Assembly: GCF_020523925.1 (NCBI RefSeq)
Contig: NZ_JAJAPW010000005.1
Location: 62,001 to 126,000, forward strand
Source of the DNA: Neotamlana laminarinivorans
GTDB lineage: Bacteria > Bacteroidota > Bacteroidia > Flavobacteriales > Flavobacteriaceae
Length of the DNA stretch: 64,000 bases
Direction of reading: 5' to 3'
Both the position numbers and the translations under genes were made by a program. The notes under the pieces were generated by a model, which saw only the letters and a program-made list of their open reading frames with translations, was not told where the DNA came from and searched no databases. Shown in pieces: positions 1 to 7,665 of the stretch (its first letter is position 1; each line of letters opens with the position of its first letter).

Positions 1-105
1 CAAATAACACTGTACGAAACTCCACGAAATTTCGTTACCTATAGTGGTAAATAAAAAACTTTATAAGTTGTAAAAATAAAAAGAGTTTTATATTTATTTT
101 AAATG

Positions 106-113
106 TAATTTTG
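106..113 (+). promoter_or_regulatory. Vegetative -7 element for the 89-aa gene
   Basis: TAATTTTG matches the Bacteroidota -7 consensus TAnnTTTG. It lies 21 nt before the start codon at 135. A weak TTTTA at about 85-88 could serve as the -33 element. Confidence 0.5.
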
Positions 114-134
114 CATTAAATTAAAATTTATATT

Positions 135-404
135 ATGGCAAATGTTAGAGATTTAAAAAAAGACATAAATTATGTTCTAGGGGATATTATTGAAGCTGTT
201 TACGTATGGGAAATGGAAAATACAGATAAGGATACAAAAGAGAGCGAAGCAATAATTGATGAAGCTATTGAAACGTTTGATGTTTTAATAGCAAAAGTAA
301 ATGCAAAAGATGTAGAAACCCCAAAGGCTCATTTTAAGGCAATTAACCTTGAACTGGAAGAAAAAGGGAAGGCGTTAATAGAAAAGATTAATAAATTAAG
401 TTAA
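135..404 (+). CDS. Small conserved hypothetical protein (89 aa)
   Basis: An 89-residue acidic, helix-rich protein with no signal peptide, no cysteine and no membrane segment, so it is probably cytoplasmic. I do not recognise a named domain. It resembles short uncharacterised proteins that I recall from flavobacteria. Its ATG follows a consensus -7 promoter by 21 nt, which supports both the start and the reality of the gene. The tRNA-Thr gene follows at 465 with its own promoter, so the two are probably separate transcripts. No function is proposed. Confidence 0.75.
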   Translation: MANVRDLKKDINYVLGDIIEAVYVWEMENTDKDTKESEAIIDEAIETFDVLIAKVNAKDVETPKAHFKAINLELEEKGKALIEKINKLS

Positions 405-421
405 TTTTTTTTAGAAAGTGC

Positions 422-451
422 TTGCAAATTTAATTTTTGCGATTATATTTG
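422..451 (+). promoter_or_regulatory. Promoter of tRNA-Thr
   Basis: TATATTTG at 444-451 is a perfect -7 element. TTGC at 422-425 is a plausible -33 element 18 nt upstream. Transcription would start near 458, a few bases before the tRNA. Confidence 0.6.
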
Positions 452-464
452 CACCCGCAATTAC

Positions 465-538
465 GCCGATGTAGCTCAGCTGGCTAGAGCAGCTGATTTG
501 TAATCAGCAGGTCGTGGGTTCGAGTCCCTCCATCGGCT
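465..538 (+). tRNA. tRNA-Thr (anticodon TGT)
   Basis: A 74-nt cloverleaf. The acceptor stem GCCGATG pairs with CATCGGC, the D arm contains GCTCAGC, the anticodon stem CTGAT/ATCAG encloses a loop with TGT, and the T arm holds GTGGGTTCGAGTCCC. The CCA end is not encoded. An intrinsic terminator follows at 567. Confidence 0.97.
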
Positions 539-566
539 CAAAACACTTAAACGTGTTGCGAAAAAA

Positions 567-598
567 AACCTTTCAAATTTTAATTTGAAAGGTTTTTT
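567..598 (+). terminator. Intrinsic terminator, probably bidirectional
   Basis: A perfect 13-bp stem (567-579 with 582-594) is followed by a T run on the + strand and, on the other strand, by the complement of the A run at 561-568. It can end the tRNA-Thr transcript and the minus-strand DUF4369 gene. Confidence 0.85.
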
Positions 599-630
599 GT
601 TTTATAAGAGTTGTTTATGCACTATAGCAA

Positions 631-1326
631 TTACTCTTTTTCTTTTATTTCTTTAATAAATGCATCAAGCTCTTTTCCATATAAAGAGTTTTTTATCTCT
701 GGAGTTAGGCTTTGGTTAATAGTATCTAAATACTTTACTTGTGCATTGTAAATTTCAGAAAGTGCTAAATATGGAGCAACTTCGCTGTCTTTATGGTTAA
801 GTGCAAAATTTACAGTATATAGGTATTGCCTTTTTAATAATGAGTTAGATAATTTTATTAAAGAGTCATTGGCTATTGAATCTCCTCTGCGTTGCGCTTC
901 AAATTGTTCTTTAATAAGCTCTAAACGCTTGTTTTTTAATTTAGAAAGCATCGCTCTATATTCTTCGTATATTTCTTGTTGCTTAGAGCCTTTAATTTTA
1001 GCATCAAAAACAAAATTTTTAAGAGTTGTGTTAATTTCGGTAACTCCTTTATCAGCAAAAAACTGAATACGATCTTGTTCAGTACTTTTTTTATCTAAAT
1101 CTAAAATGAACATTTCAGGAGATTTTAAGCTTGCTTGCAGTTCAAAGTTAGAGGTACCATTTAATACAAGGCTATCTACTGTTATTAGTATTGTATCTTG
1201 TACTTTTTTTAGGTAAACGGTTCCTTTTTTTAAACCTTTTATATTTCCTTTTACAATTAAATCGTTTTCTGTTTTACCACAAGAAAATAGAAGAGCTGTT
1301 ACAGCTATTAACCAAATATGTTTCAT
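631..1326 (-). CDS. DUF4369-domain lipoprotein
   Basis: About 231 residues. The start chosen is the internal ATG at 1324-1326, because it gives a normal lipoprotein signal (MKHIWLIAVTALLFSCG, lipobox Cys) without an eight-residue N-terminal extension. The next ~90 residues (VKGNIKGLKKGTVYLKK...) match the DUF4369 domain, which in Bacteroidota usually precedes a thioredoxin/AhpC-TSA domain. Here no CxxC thioredoxin motif follows; the rest is a charged helical region ending in Lys/Glu repeats. It is therefore a DUF4369-only lipoprotein of unknown role, probably periplasmic or anchored in the outer membrane. Confidence 0.75.
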   Translation of the reverse strand: MKHIWLIAVTALLFSCGKTENDLIVKGNIKGLKKGTVYLKKVQDTILITVDSLVLNGTSNFELQASLKSPEMFILDLDKKSTEQDRIQFFADKGVTEINTTLKNFVFDAKIKGSKQQEIYEEYRAMLSKLKNKRLELIKEQFEAQRRGDSIANDSLIKLSNSLLKRQYLYTVNFALNHKDSEVAPYLALSEIYNAQVKYLDTINQSLTPEIKNSLYGKELDAFIKEIKEKE

Positions 1327-1454
1327 TAATTTTTGTTTTAAGGTTAGCAAATATCTTATAATTTAAATAATAATACTAATCGGTTTTTAATTAAATAACA
1401 CTAGGGGTTCTTTTTTTGTTAAATAAATACTAATGGAAAACAGGTTTTAAGTTT

Positions 1455-1471
1455 TTGGCACGAGAATTGAT
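1455..1471 (+). promoter_or_regulatory. Sigma-54 (RpoN)-type -24/-12 promoter
   Basis: TTGGCACGAGAATTGAT matches the sigma-54 consensus YTGGCACGrNNNTTGCW with correct spacing and one mismatch (A for C in the -12 element). Transcription would start near 1482. A 9-bp direct repeat AATACTAAT lies upstream at 1372-1380 and 1426-1434, 54 bp apart, and could be activator half-sites. No gene starts within 480 bp, but a terminator lies at 1568. Confidence 0.55.
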
Positions 1472-1481
1472 TACTAGTTAG

Positions 1482-1590
1482 TAATTACATTCAAATAATA
1501 GTTTATTGAGTGGTTACTTTAAACTTTAGATTGTAATTCAAATTTTGGTTAGTTAGTTAGATAAAAAACACCTTTTAATAAGGTGTTTTT
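1482..1590 (+). ncRNA. Candidate sigma-54-dependent small RNA
   Basis: Inferred from a sigma-54-type promoter at 1455-1471 and an intrinsic terminator at 1568-1590, with no credible coding frame between them. The predicted transcript is about 105-110 nt. The 5' end is an estimate. No known RNA family is recognised. Confidence 0.4.
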
Positions 1591-1592
1591 TT
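1568..1592 (+). terminator. Orphan intrinsic terminator
   Basis: ACACCTT at 1568-1574 pairs with AAGGTGT at 1580-1586 and is followed by a T run. The flanking A and T runs extend the stem. No protein gene ends upstream of it on either strand within 200 bp, so it implies a non-coding transcript. Confidence 0.75.
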
Positions 1593-1740
1593 ATTGGTTA
1601 GAATTAATTTTAGAGAAACATTTTAGCTTATAAATATGTTTTTTATCGATTAAATGCGTTTTTTTGATTTTAAATGTTAAAAAAAAGTACATTTCATCGA
1701 ATAACAATGTTTTTCGTCGTTATTCATGTTTTAAGAATTA

Positions 1741-1748
1741 TATATTTG
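1741..1748 (+). promoter_or_regulatory. Vegetative -7 element in an ORF-free gap
   Basis: TATATTTG is a perfect TAnnTTTG match. No clear -33 TTTG lies at the ideal distance. Transcription would start near 1755. The next coding start is 1968, after a terminator, so the product would be a short RNA. Confidence 0.45.
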
Positions 1749-1754
1749 TTGTGT

Positions 1755-1897
1755 ACTAAATAACACACTTTTTAGTTCAATGGATTAATTAATTAATATT
1801 TGCATTATGTTGTTGATGCGGTTATCCCCAAATCTAACCATCATAAGTAAAGAAGCAAATTGAGAAAAAACCGAGTTTGAGGGAACTCGGTTTTTTT
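1755..1897 (+). ncRNA. Candidate structured small RNA (~140 nt)
   Basis: The region runs from a perfect -7 element to a strong intrinsic terminator. Inside, TGAT/GGTTA (1814-1817, 1820-1824) pairs with TAACC/ATCA (1835-1843), giving a 9-bp stem with a 2-nt bulge and a 10-nt loop TCCCCAAATC. I see no credible reading frame. The RNA family is not recognised. Confidence 0.4.
1869..1897 (+). terminator. Intrinsic terminator of the second candidate sRNA
   Basis: AACCGAGTT pairs with AACTCGGTT around a TGAGGG loop and is followed by seven T residues. It lies 70 bp upstream of the VanX-like gene and so cannot belong to a protein gene on this strand. Confidence 0.85.
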
Positions 1898-1967
1898 ATG
1901 CAATAAAATCAAGTATACTAATAGGTTTATTGATTATGCCTTAATTAATTTTTAAATTAGCATTATT

Positions 1968-2633
1968 ATGACGTATAAGATTTTTATTTTAATATGTGTT
2001 TTAACTTTTAAAGGTTTTGCTCAACTTCCTGAAGGGTTTGTTTATGTAAAAGATATAATTCCTGATTTGGATGTTGAACTAAGGTATAATACAACTAATA
2101 ATTTTTTAGGAAAGCATGTTAACGGTTACTACGGTAACACTTTAATTCTTACTGAACAAGCGGCTGAAGCTTTAAAATTGGTGCAAGAAGAACTTCAAAA
2201 ACAAAATTTGTGTTTAAAGGTTTATGATGGTTACAGACCGCAGGAAGCCGTTAATCATTTTGTTAAATGGGCTAGAGTATTAGATGATACTATAAATAAA
2301 TCAACTTTTTATCCAAAGGAAAACAAAAAGAATTTGTTTAAAAACGGTTATATCGCTTCTAAGTCTGGACATAGTAGAGGAAGTACAGTCGATTTAACAA
2401 TAATTGATGCTAATACAGGAACACCTATCGATATGGGAAGTCCATTTGATTTTTTTGGACAACAATCGTGGGTTACGTTTGGCAAAATAACCAAAAAGCA
2501 GCATGATAATAGAATATTGCTTCAGCGTGTTATGCAAAAGCACGGATTTAGAAGTTACTCCAAAGAATGGTGGCATTTCACTTTACGCGGTGAGCCTTTT
2601 CCTAAAACCTATTTTAATTTCCCTATAAAATAA
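1968..2633 (+). CDS. D-alanyl-D-alanine dipeptidase, VanX/DdpX-like (peptidase M15D)
   Basis: A 221-residue zinc dipeptidase with a signal peptide (cleavage near residue 18-19, ...FKGFAQ), so it is exported to the periplasm. The zinc ligands and catalytic base are visible: H135 and D142 in SGHSRGSTVDLT, E200 and H203 in EWWHFT, with R90 in DGYRP. The spacings H-7-D-58-E-3-H are those I know from VanX (H116, D123, E181, H184, R71). The family hydrolyses D-Ala-D-Ala. Without vanH/vanA neighbours, a role in recycling cell-wall dipeptides is more likely than vancomycin resistance. It ends 3 bp from the stop of the convergent helicase gene. Confidence 0.9.
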   Translation: MTYKIFILICVLTFKGFAQLPEGFVYVKDIIPDLDVELRYNTTNNFLGKHVNGYYGNTLILTEQAAEALKLVQEELQKQNLCLKVYDGYRPQEAVNHFVKWARVLDDTINKSTFYPKENKKNLFKNGYIASKSGHSRGSTVDLTIIDANTGTPIDMGSPFDFFGQQSWVTFGKITKKQHDNRILLQRVMQKHGFRSYSKEWWHFTLRGEPFPKTYFNFPIK

Positions 2634-2636
2634 AGT

Positions 2637-3878
2637 TTAATACCAGCGCTTTTTCTTCTTTTTTGAAGCTGTACTTTTTCGTCCTTTTTTATGTTTACTA
2701 CCTGTTTTTTTAGATTTATGAACAAGAGGTTTAGCTTTTGGATCTAATGGATATGGATGTTCTGCTTCAATAGGAATTTCTAATTGAATAAGTTGTTGAA
2801 TAGTTTTAATGTAACTCTTTTCATCAGCAGAACATAGCGAATAAGCTGTTCCGGTTTTACCAGCGCGAGCAGTTCTACCAATGCGATGCACATAGGTTTC
2901 GGGTACGTTAGGTAAATCGAAATTTATAACAGCATCCAATTCATTAATATCTATACCACGTGCCGCAACATCTGTAGCAATAAGAATATTAACGTAGCCA
3001 TTTTTAAATTTATTTAAAGCATCTTGTCGTAAATTTTGTGTTTTATCGCCATGAATACTATCAACTTTATAACCGTTTTTAGTTAATGTTTGTTCAAGTT
3101 TGTTTACTCCAAATTTGGTTCGTCTAAAAATTATAATACTACCTTTAATAGTGTTTCGAAGTAAGTGTAAACATAATTCCATTTTATTACGTTTAGGTAC
3201 GTAATATAAAATTTGATTAATGTTTTTTGAAGTTGAAGAATTTGTAGCAACTTCAATACGTTCTGGAGTATTTAAAATGGTGTTGGCAAGTTGCTCAACT
3301 TTTGCAGGTATGGTTGCAGATAATAATAAAATTTGCTTTTCTTTTGTACAAAGGCGTTCAATTTTTTTAACATCATCAATAAAGCCCATGTCTAACATTA
3401 AGTCGGCTTCATCTAATACTAAAGTTTCGACATAGTCTAAATTTAGTAAATCTTGTTTGTGTAAATCGAGTAAACGACCTGGTGTTGCAATTAAAATATC
3501 GACACCTTTATTTAAAATATCTTTTTGAGGTTCTATAGATGTACCTCCAAAAATTACAGTAGATCTTAAGTTTGTATATTTTCCTAAAGTTTTAAAGTTA
3601 TCTTGAATTTGAGAGGCCAATTCTCGCGTTGGGCTAACAATTAAAGCTTTAACTTTTTTGCCTTTTTTAGGTGCATCTTGATAATCGAAAAACTTTTGAA
3701 GAATAGGTAAAGCAAAAGCAGCTGTTTTACCTGTACCTGTTTGTGCAGAAACAATAACATCTTTATTGTTTAAAACAGAAGGAATTGTTTTTTCTTGAAC
3801 CAATGTAGGGGCAAGGTAACCCGCTTCATCAATTGCTTTTAAAATAGGTTTGTTTAACTTAAAATTTGAAAATGACAT
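2637..3878 (-). CDS. DEAD-box ATP-dependent RNA helicase (RhlE-like)
   Basis: 413 residues with the full superfamily-2 helicase set: Q motif region near residue 25, Walker A AQTGTGKT, PTRELA, the DEAD box in VLDEADLMLDMGF, SAT, and HRIGRTARAG in the second RecA domain. The C-terminus is a very basic tail rich in Lys and Ser (about the last 30 residues), typical of RNA-binding extensions. It acts in the cytoplasm on RNA structure, in ribosome assembly or mRNA decay. A TATCTTTG -7 element (reverse strand, 3893-3900) lies just upstream of the ATG. Assignment to the RhlE branch rests on overall look, not on an alignment. Confidence 0.93.
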   Translation of the reverse strand: MSFSNFKLNKPILKAIDEAGYLAPTLVQEKTIPSVLNNKDVIVSAQTGTGKTAAFALPILQKFFDYQDAPKKGKKVKALIVSPTRELASQIQDNFKTLGKYTNLRSTVIFGGTSIEPQKDILNKGVDILIATPGRLLDLHKQDLLNLDYVETLVLDEADLMLDMGFIDDVKKIERLCTKEKQILLLSATIPAKVEQLANTILNTPERIEVATNSSTSKNINQILYYVPKRNKMELCLHLLRNTIKGSIIIFRRTKFGVNKLEQTLTKNGYKVDSIHGDKTQNLRQDALNKFKNGYVNILIATDVAARGIDINELDAVINFDLPNVPETYVHRIGRTARAGKTGTAYSLCSADEKSYIKTIQQLIQLEIPIEAEHPYPLDPKAKPLVHKSKKTGSKHKKGRKSTASKKKKKRWY

Positions 3879-3892
3879 ACAAGAATTTTAGG

Positions 3893-3900
3893 CAAAGATA
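3893..3900 (-). promoter_or_regulatory. -7 element of the DEAD-box helicase gene
   Basis: On the reverse strand this reads TATCTTTG, a perfect TAnnTTTG match, 14 nt upstream of the ATG. Confidence 0.5.
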
Positions 3901-3955
3901 CGGTAAAGAAAGTCAATTTGTTTTTAATTCAATTTAGGTTTTAAAATATCCAAAT

Positions 3956-3985
3956 AAAAAAAAGCCATCTTGAATAGATGGCCTT
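3956..3985 (-). terminator. Terminator of pruA
   Basis: GCCATCT (3964-3970) pairs with AGATGGC (3976-3982) around a 5-nt loop. On the reverse strand it is followed by a run of eight T. It lies just past the pruA stop. Confidence 0.85.
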
Positions 3986-4010
3986 TATATATAAAGATAA
4001 TTGTTATTAA

Positions 4011-5639
4011 TTATTCGCCTAAAAACGGGTAACGATAATCGGTTGGTGTTACAAATGTTTCTTTAATCATTCTTGGCGACACCCAACGTAATAAGTTTTG
4101 TGCGCTACCTGCTTTATCATTTGTTCCAGAAGCTCTAGCACCACCAAATGGCTGTTGACCAACAACGGCTCCGGTAGGTTTATCGTTTATATAAAAGTTA
4201 CCTGCACTGTTTTGTAAAGCTTCAGTAGCTTGTGTAATTGCATATCTATCGGTTGATAAAATGGCACCGGTTAAGGCATACTCGCTAGTTTCATCTACTA
4301 ATTTTAAAGTTTCCGCGTAAGCGTCATCTTCATAAACATAAATAGTAATTACAGGTCCAAAAAGTTCGGTACACATGGTTGTGTATTTTGGGTTTGTTGT
4401 TACTATTACCGTAGGTTCTATAAAATACCCTTTGCTTTTATCGTAATTTCCACCAGCTATAATTTCGGCATCGGTATCGTTTTTAGCACCATCAATATAT
4501 TTTGCTAATTTATTGAAAGAACCTTCGTGAATTACAGCAGTAATAAAGTTGCTCATATCTTCGGGAGAACCCATTTTAAAAGAAGCAATATCTTCTAAAA
4601 CAAAATGCTTAACATCTGCCCAAATGCTTTTTGGTATGTAAGCTCTAGAAGCTGCACTACATTTTTGCCCTTGAAACTCAAAAGCACCACGTGAAATAGC
4701 TGTTGCTACTTGTTTTGCATTAGCCGATTTATGTGCTACAATAAAATCTTTACCACCAGTTTCACCAACAATTCGTGGGTAAGTTTTGTAGTTGTGTATA
4801 TTGTTACCTATTTGTTTCCAAAGTTCTTTGAAAATAAAGGTAGAACCTGTAAAATGTAAACCTGAAAAATCTGGACTTGCAAGTACAGTTTCGGTAATCA
4901 TTGCTGGATCTCCAAATACCACGTTAATTACACCGGCAGGTACACCAGCTTCTTTAAATACATCCATTATAACTTTAGCTGAATATACTTGGCTATCACT
5001 TGGTTTCCAAACAACAACATTACCCATTAAAGCCATACATGCTGGTAAATTCCCTGCAATAGCAGTGAAATTAAATGGTGTAACAGCATAAGTGAAACCT
5101 TCTAGTGGTCTGTATTCAATACGGTTCCAAGCATCGCTTGTGCTTTCTGGTTGCTCCATGTAAATATCAGTCATAAACTGTACATTAAAACGTAAAAAGT
5201 CTATAAACTCGCAAGCCGCATCAATTTCGGCTTGGTGAATGGTTTTAGACTGAGCAATCATAGTTGCAGCATTAATTTTTGCACGGTAAGGACCGGCAAT
5301 TAACTCGGCAGCTTTTAAAAATATACCAGCGCGTTGTTCCCAAGGCATTAAACTCCACGTTTTTCTAGCTTCTAAAGCTGTAGAGATGGCGTTTTCAACA
5401 TGACTTTTTTCTGCTAAATGAAACGTTCCTACAATATGTTTATGGTCATGGGGAGGCGACATTTCTTTAGTGTTACCTGTTTCGATATTTTCACCATTAA
5501 TATATAGTGGTACATCAATTTTGCTATTAAACATGTCCTTGTATGCAGTAAGTACTTCTGCGCGTTCTGGTGTTCCAGGAGCATAAGATTTTACAGGTTC
5601 GTTTACGGCAATAGGTACGTTAAAAAAGCCTTTTCCCAT
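4011..5639 (-). CDS. pruA: L-glutamate gamma-semialdehyde (1-pyrroline-5-carboxylate) dehydrogenase
   Basis: A 542-residue aldehyde dehydrogenase that oxidises glutamate semialdehyde to glutamate with NAD+, the second step of proline breakdown. The catalytic Cys lies in FEFQGQKCSAASR, the ALDH glutamate in VGETGGKDF, and the cofactor region in VVWKPSDSQ. The length and the N-terminus (GFFNVPIAVNEPVKSYAPG) match stand-alone P5C dehydrogenases rather than the bifunctional PutA. It is monocistronic, with its own promoter (5682-5689) and terminator (3956-3985). No proline dehydrogenase gene is nearby. Confidence 0.95.
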   Translation of the reverse strand: MGKGFFNVPIAVNEPVKSYAPGTPERAEVLTAYKDMFNSKIDVPLYINGENIETGNTKEMSPPHDHKHIVGTFHLAEKSHVENAISTALEARKTWSLMPWEQRAGIFLKAAELIAGPYRAKINAATMIAQSKTIHQAEIDAACEFIDFLRFNVQFMTDIYMEQPESTSDAWNRIEYRPLEGFTYAVTPFNFTAIAGNLPACMALMGNVVVWKPSDSQVYSAKVIMDVFKEAGVPAGVINVVFGDPAMITETVLASPDFSGLHFTGSTFIFKELWKQIGNNIHNYKTYPRIVGETGGKDFIVAHKSANAKQVATAISRGAFEFQGQKCSAASRAYIPKSIWADVKHFVLEDIASFKMGSPEDMSNFITAVIHEGSFNKLAKYIDGAKNDTDAEIIAGGNYDKSKGYFIEPTVIVTTNPKYTTMCTELFGPVITIYVYEDDAYAETLKLVDETSEYALTGAILSTDRYAITQATEALQNSAGNFYINDKPTGAVVGQQPFGGARASGTNDKAGSAQNLLRWVSPRMIKETFVTPTDYRYPFLGE

Positions 5640-5681
5640 GATTTGTTGTTTTTTGTTATTGAAAATTCATTAATTGAGCCA

Positions 5682-5689
5682 CAAAATTA
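5682..5689 (-). promoter_or_regulatory. -7 element of pruA
   Basis: The reverse strand reads TAATTTTG, a perfect TAnnTTTG match about 42 nt upstream of the pruA ATG. Confidence 0.5.
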
Positions 5690-5748
5690 CGAATTTTTAA
5701 ATGAATAATGATGATTGTATTTCCCCAAAAATGTGTTAATATTTAGTT

Positions 5749-5756
5749 TATATTTG
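5749..5756 (+). promoter_or_regulatory. -7 element of the NRDE gene
   Basis: TATATTTG, a perfect TAnnTTTG match, lies 35 nt before the ATG at 5792. The -33 region is weak. Confidence 0.5.
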
Positions 5757-5791
5757 TAAACTGCTAACCTGTTTAAAAGCTTATTTGTAAC

Positions 5792-6517
5792 ATGTGTACA
5801 GTTTCTATATTTCCTAAAGGAGATAATGATTTTATTTTAACCTCCAACCGAGATGAGGCGCCTAGTAGAATATCTTTGCCTCCAAGTTTTTACGATTTTA
5901 ATGGAAAAAAAATGTTATATCCAAAGGATGAATTATCTGAGGGTACTTGGGTAGGTGTTAGTGAAAACAATCGGCTAATTTGTTTGCTTAATGGAGGTTT
6001 TAAACTCCATACACGACAACCTATATACAGGAAGAGTAGAGGTATAGTGGTTAAAGAGTTATTGGTAGCCCCACATATTATAAATATATTTAATGATTAC
6101 AATTTTTTAGGAATTGAACCATTTACTTTAGTGATTGCAGATTGGAACGATGGTTTACAATTTTATCAGTTTGTTTGGGATGGCTTAGAAAAGTACTTTG
6201 AAAAATTACCTTTAGAGCCTAAAATTTGGTCTTCGGCAACTTTATACACTACAAGTATGAAAGTTGAAAGATTAGAATGGTTTAAAGAATTTGTAGAAAC
6301 TAATGAAAATTCTGCAAACAATATTCTTGATTTTCATAAATACGCAGGAAAAGATAATAACGAATACGGTACGGTAATTAATCGTGGTTTTGTAAAAACC
6401 ACAAGTATTACTCAAGTTTGTAAAACAGGAACAACAGTAGAAATGAGGTACGAAAACGTTCGTAATAAATTTGTTTCTAAAGAACAGTTTAAATTTCCTG
6501 AGCCTATAAATGAATAA
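5792..6517 (+). CDS. NRDE/TANGO2 family protein
   Basis: 241 residues beginning MCTVSIFP, the invariant N-terminal Cys of the NRDE (TANGO2-like, Ntn-hydrolase fold) family, followed by the signature TSNRDEAPSR at about residues 20-29 and GTWVGVSENNRLICLLNGG. The family is widespread. The eukaryotic member TANGO2 has been linked to heme/lipid handling, but no bacterial reaction is firmly known. If Met1 is removed, Cys2 would be the Ntn nucleophile. The gene overlaps the next one by 8 bp, so the two are translationally coupled. Confidence 0.88.
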   Translation: MCTVSIFPKGDNDFILTSNRDEAPSRISLPPSFYDFNGKKMLYPKDELSEGTWVGVSENNRLICLLNGGFKLHTRQPIYRKSRGIVVKELLVAPHIINIFNDYNFLGIEPFTLVIADWNDGLQFYQFVWDGLEKYFEKLPLEPKIWSSATLYTTSMKVERLEWFKEFVETNENSANNILDFHKYAGKDNNEYGTVINRGFVKTTSITQVCKTGTTVEMRYENVRNKFVSKEQFKFPEPINE

Positions 6518-7502
6518 TACAGGAATTATTATAACCTTAGCTTATCCTGAAACTATTGTTATGGTTGCCGATGAGTGGTATTCTCCTTTTTTAAGGTTTA
6601 TTGGTATAGGTAAAAAAGATTATTTAAGAGCAGGACATGCCGCATTAGTTTTAATAAATAAGGAAACCGGAATTTTAGAGTATCATGATTTTGGTAGGTA
6701 TATTACTCCGGAACCAACAGGACGGGTTAGAGGTAAAGATACCGATAATGAATTACATTTTCCTATTCAAGCAATAATTCAAGAAAATCAAATAATTAAT
6801 TTAAATGAAATTTTAAAGTTTCTTGCTACTAAGCCAAAGTTAACTCATGGAGAAGGTAAACTTGTAGCGTCGGTGTGTACTAAAGTTAATTATTTAAAAG
6901 CACGTACGCACATTACCAAAATGCAAAACAAACATTTTATTAGATATGCCGCTTTTATAAAAAACGCTTGTAATTGTGCACGTTTTGTAACGGAAAGTTT
7001 AATAGCTTCGGTTACAGATGGTAATGTTAAAAAAGCTTTGAAAAAATCGTTATGGTTTACGCCAAGTACTGTTGGTAATGTGTTGTTAGCAAATACAGAA
7101 AGTGCAGTTTATGAAGTTGCAGAAACTGGTGAAATTTCAATATTTAAAGGTTCTCAAAAAAGTGAAAATTTACGATGTTTTTTAGATAGGTTAAAAAATC
7201 ACCAAGTTAATTTAGTGGGGTCTTTAAAACCAAAAATTGTTTCGGGTTTGCATGAAAATGCACAATGGTTATCCGGTATTGCAGCTGGTGCATGGTTTGA
7301 GTTGCATAATACTGAAAAAGATAGTAGGTACCGATTTAGACGAATTTCGCCTTATGGAAATATTGATGTTGATGCTGTTTTTGAGGTTGAAGATACTAGT
7401 TTTGATTTTGGGTTAAACTATAATTTTGTTCATTACTCCAATTGTAAATTTTTTAATATTGAACAAAACGGTAAGGTTTATAAATTTAATAGAATAGCCT
7501 AA
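6510..7502 (+). CDS. Uncharacterised protein with a possible permuted papain-like fold
   Basis: 330 residues, no signal peptide. I do not recognise it with certainty; it belongs to a family I know only as uncharacterised in flavobacteria. Two short motifs stand out: AGHAALVLI with H43, and NACNCARF with C154/C156. A His first and an Asn-Cys later is the order seen in circularly permuted papain-like (NlpC/P60, LRAT, DUF4105-type) enzymes, and TANGO2-like NRDE is also a hydrolase fold. A thiol hydrolase or acyltransferase role is therefore possible but inferred. The start overlaps the NRDE stop, giving a two-gene operon. A flavobacterial intergenic repeat follows it. Confidence 0.7.
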   Translation: MNNTGIIITLAYPETIVMVADEWYSPFLRFIGIGKKDYLRAGHAALVLINKETGILEYHDFGRYITPEPTGRVRGKDTDNELHFPIQAIIQENQIINLNEILKFLATKPKLTHGEGKLVASVCTKVNYLKARTHITKMQNKHFIRYAAFIKNACNCARFVTESLIASVTDGNVKKALKKSLWFTPSTVGNVLLANTESAVYEVAETGEISIFKGSQKSENLRCFLDRLKNHQVNLVGSLKPKIVSGLHENAQWLSGIAAGAWFELHNTEKDSRYRFRRISPYGNIDVDAVFEVEDTSFDFGLNYNFVHYSNCKFFNIEQNGKVYKFNRIA

Positions 7503-7512
7503 ACTTACTTAC

Positions 7513-7665
7513 GCGTTAGGGATTGAAGCGGCATCCTTTTTTGTAGTGTTATAATTTGCCAATATTACTTTTGTATTATTGTTTGCGCGTGGTTTGAAAA
7601 ATTTTAAAAGCTACTTTACAAAAAAGATATAGCGTAAAGCCCGCCCGAACGCCCAAATTAATTTA
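7513..7665. repeat. Flavobacterial intergenic repeat between convergent genes (copy 1)
   Basis: The region starts with GGGATTGAAGCGGCATCC and ends with CCCGCCCGAACGCCC. Its outer arms ATCCTTTTTTGTAG (7533 on) and CTACTTTACAAAAAAGAT (7611-7628) form an imperfect long hairpin. The last 17 bp (7649-7665) are identical to the end of a second copy at 28175-28191. It sits between convergent genes and overlaps the stop codon of apaG. I recall similar GC-rich elements in many flavobacterial genomes. A termination role is likely but inferred. Confidence 0.6.

Noticed and set aside
1968-2633. Vancomycin-resistance determinant
   Set aside because: Catalytic residues match VanX, but no vanH/vanA/vanRS genes are present; cell-wall dipeptide metabolism is more likely.
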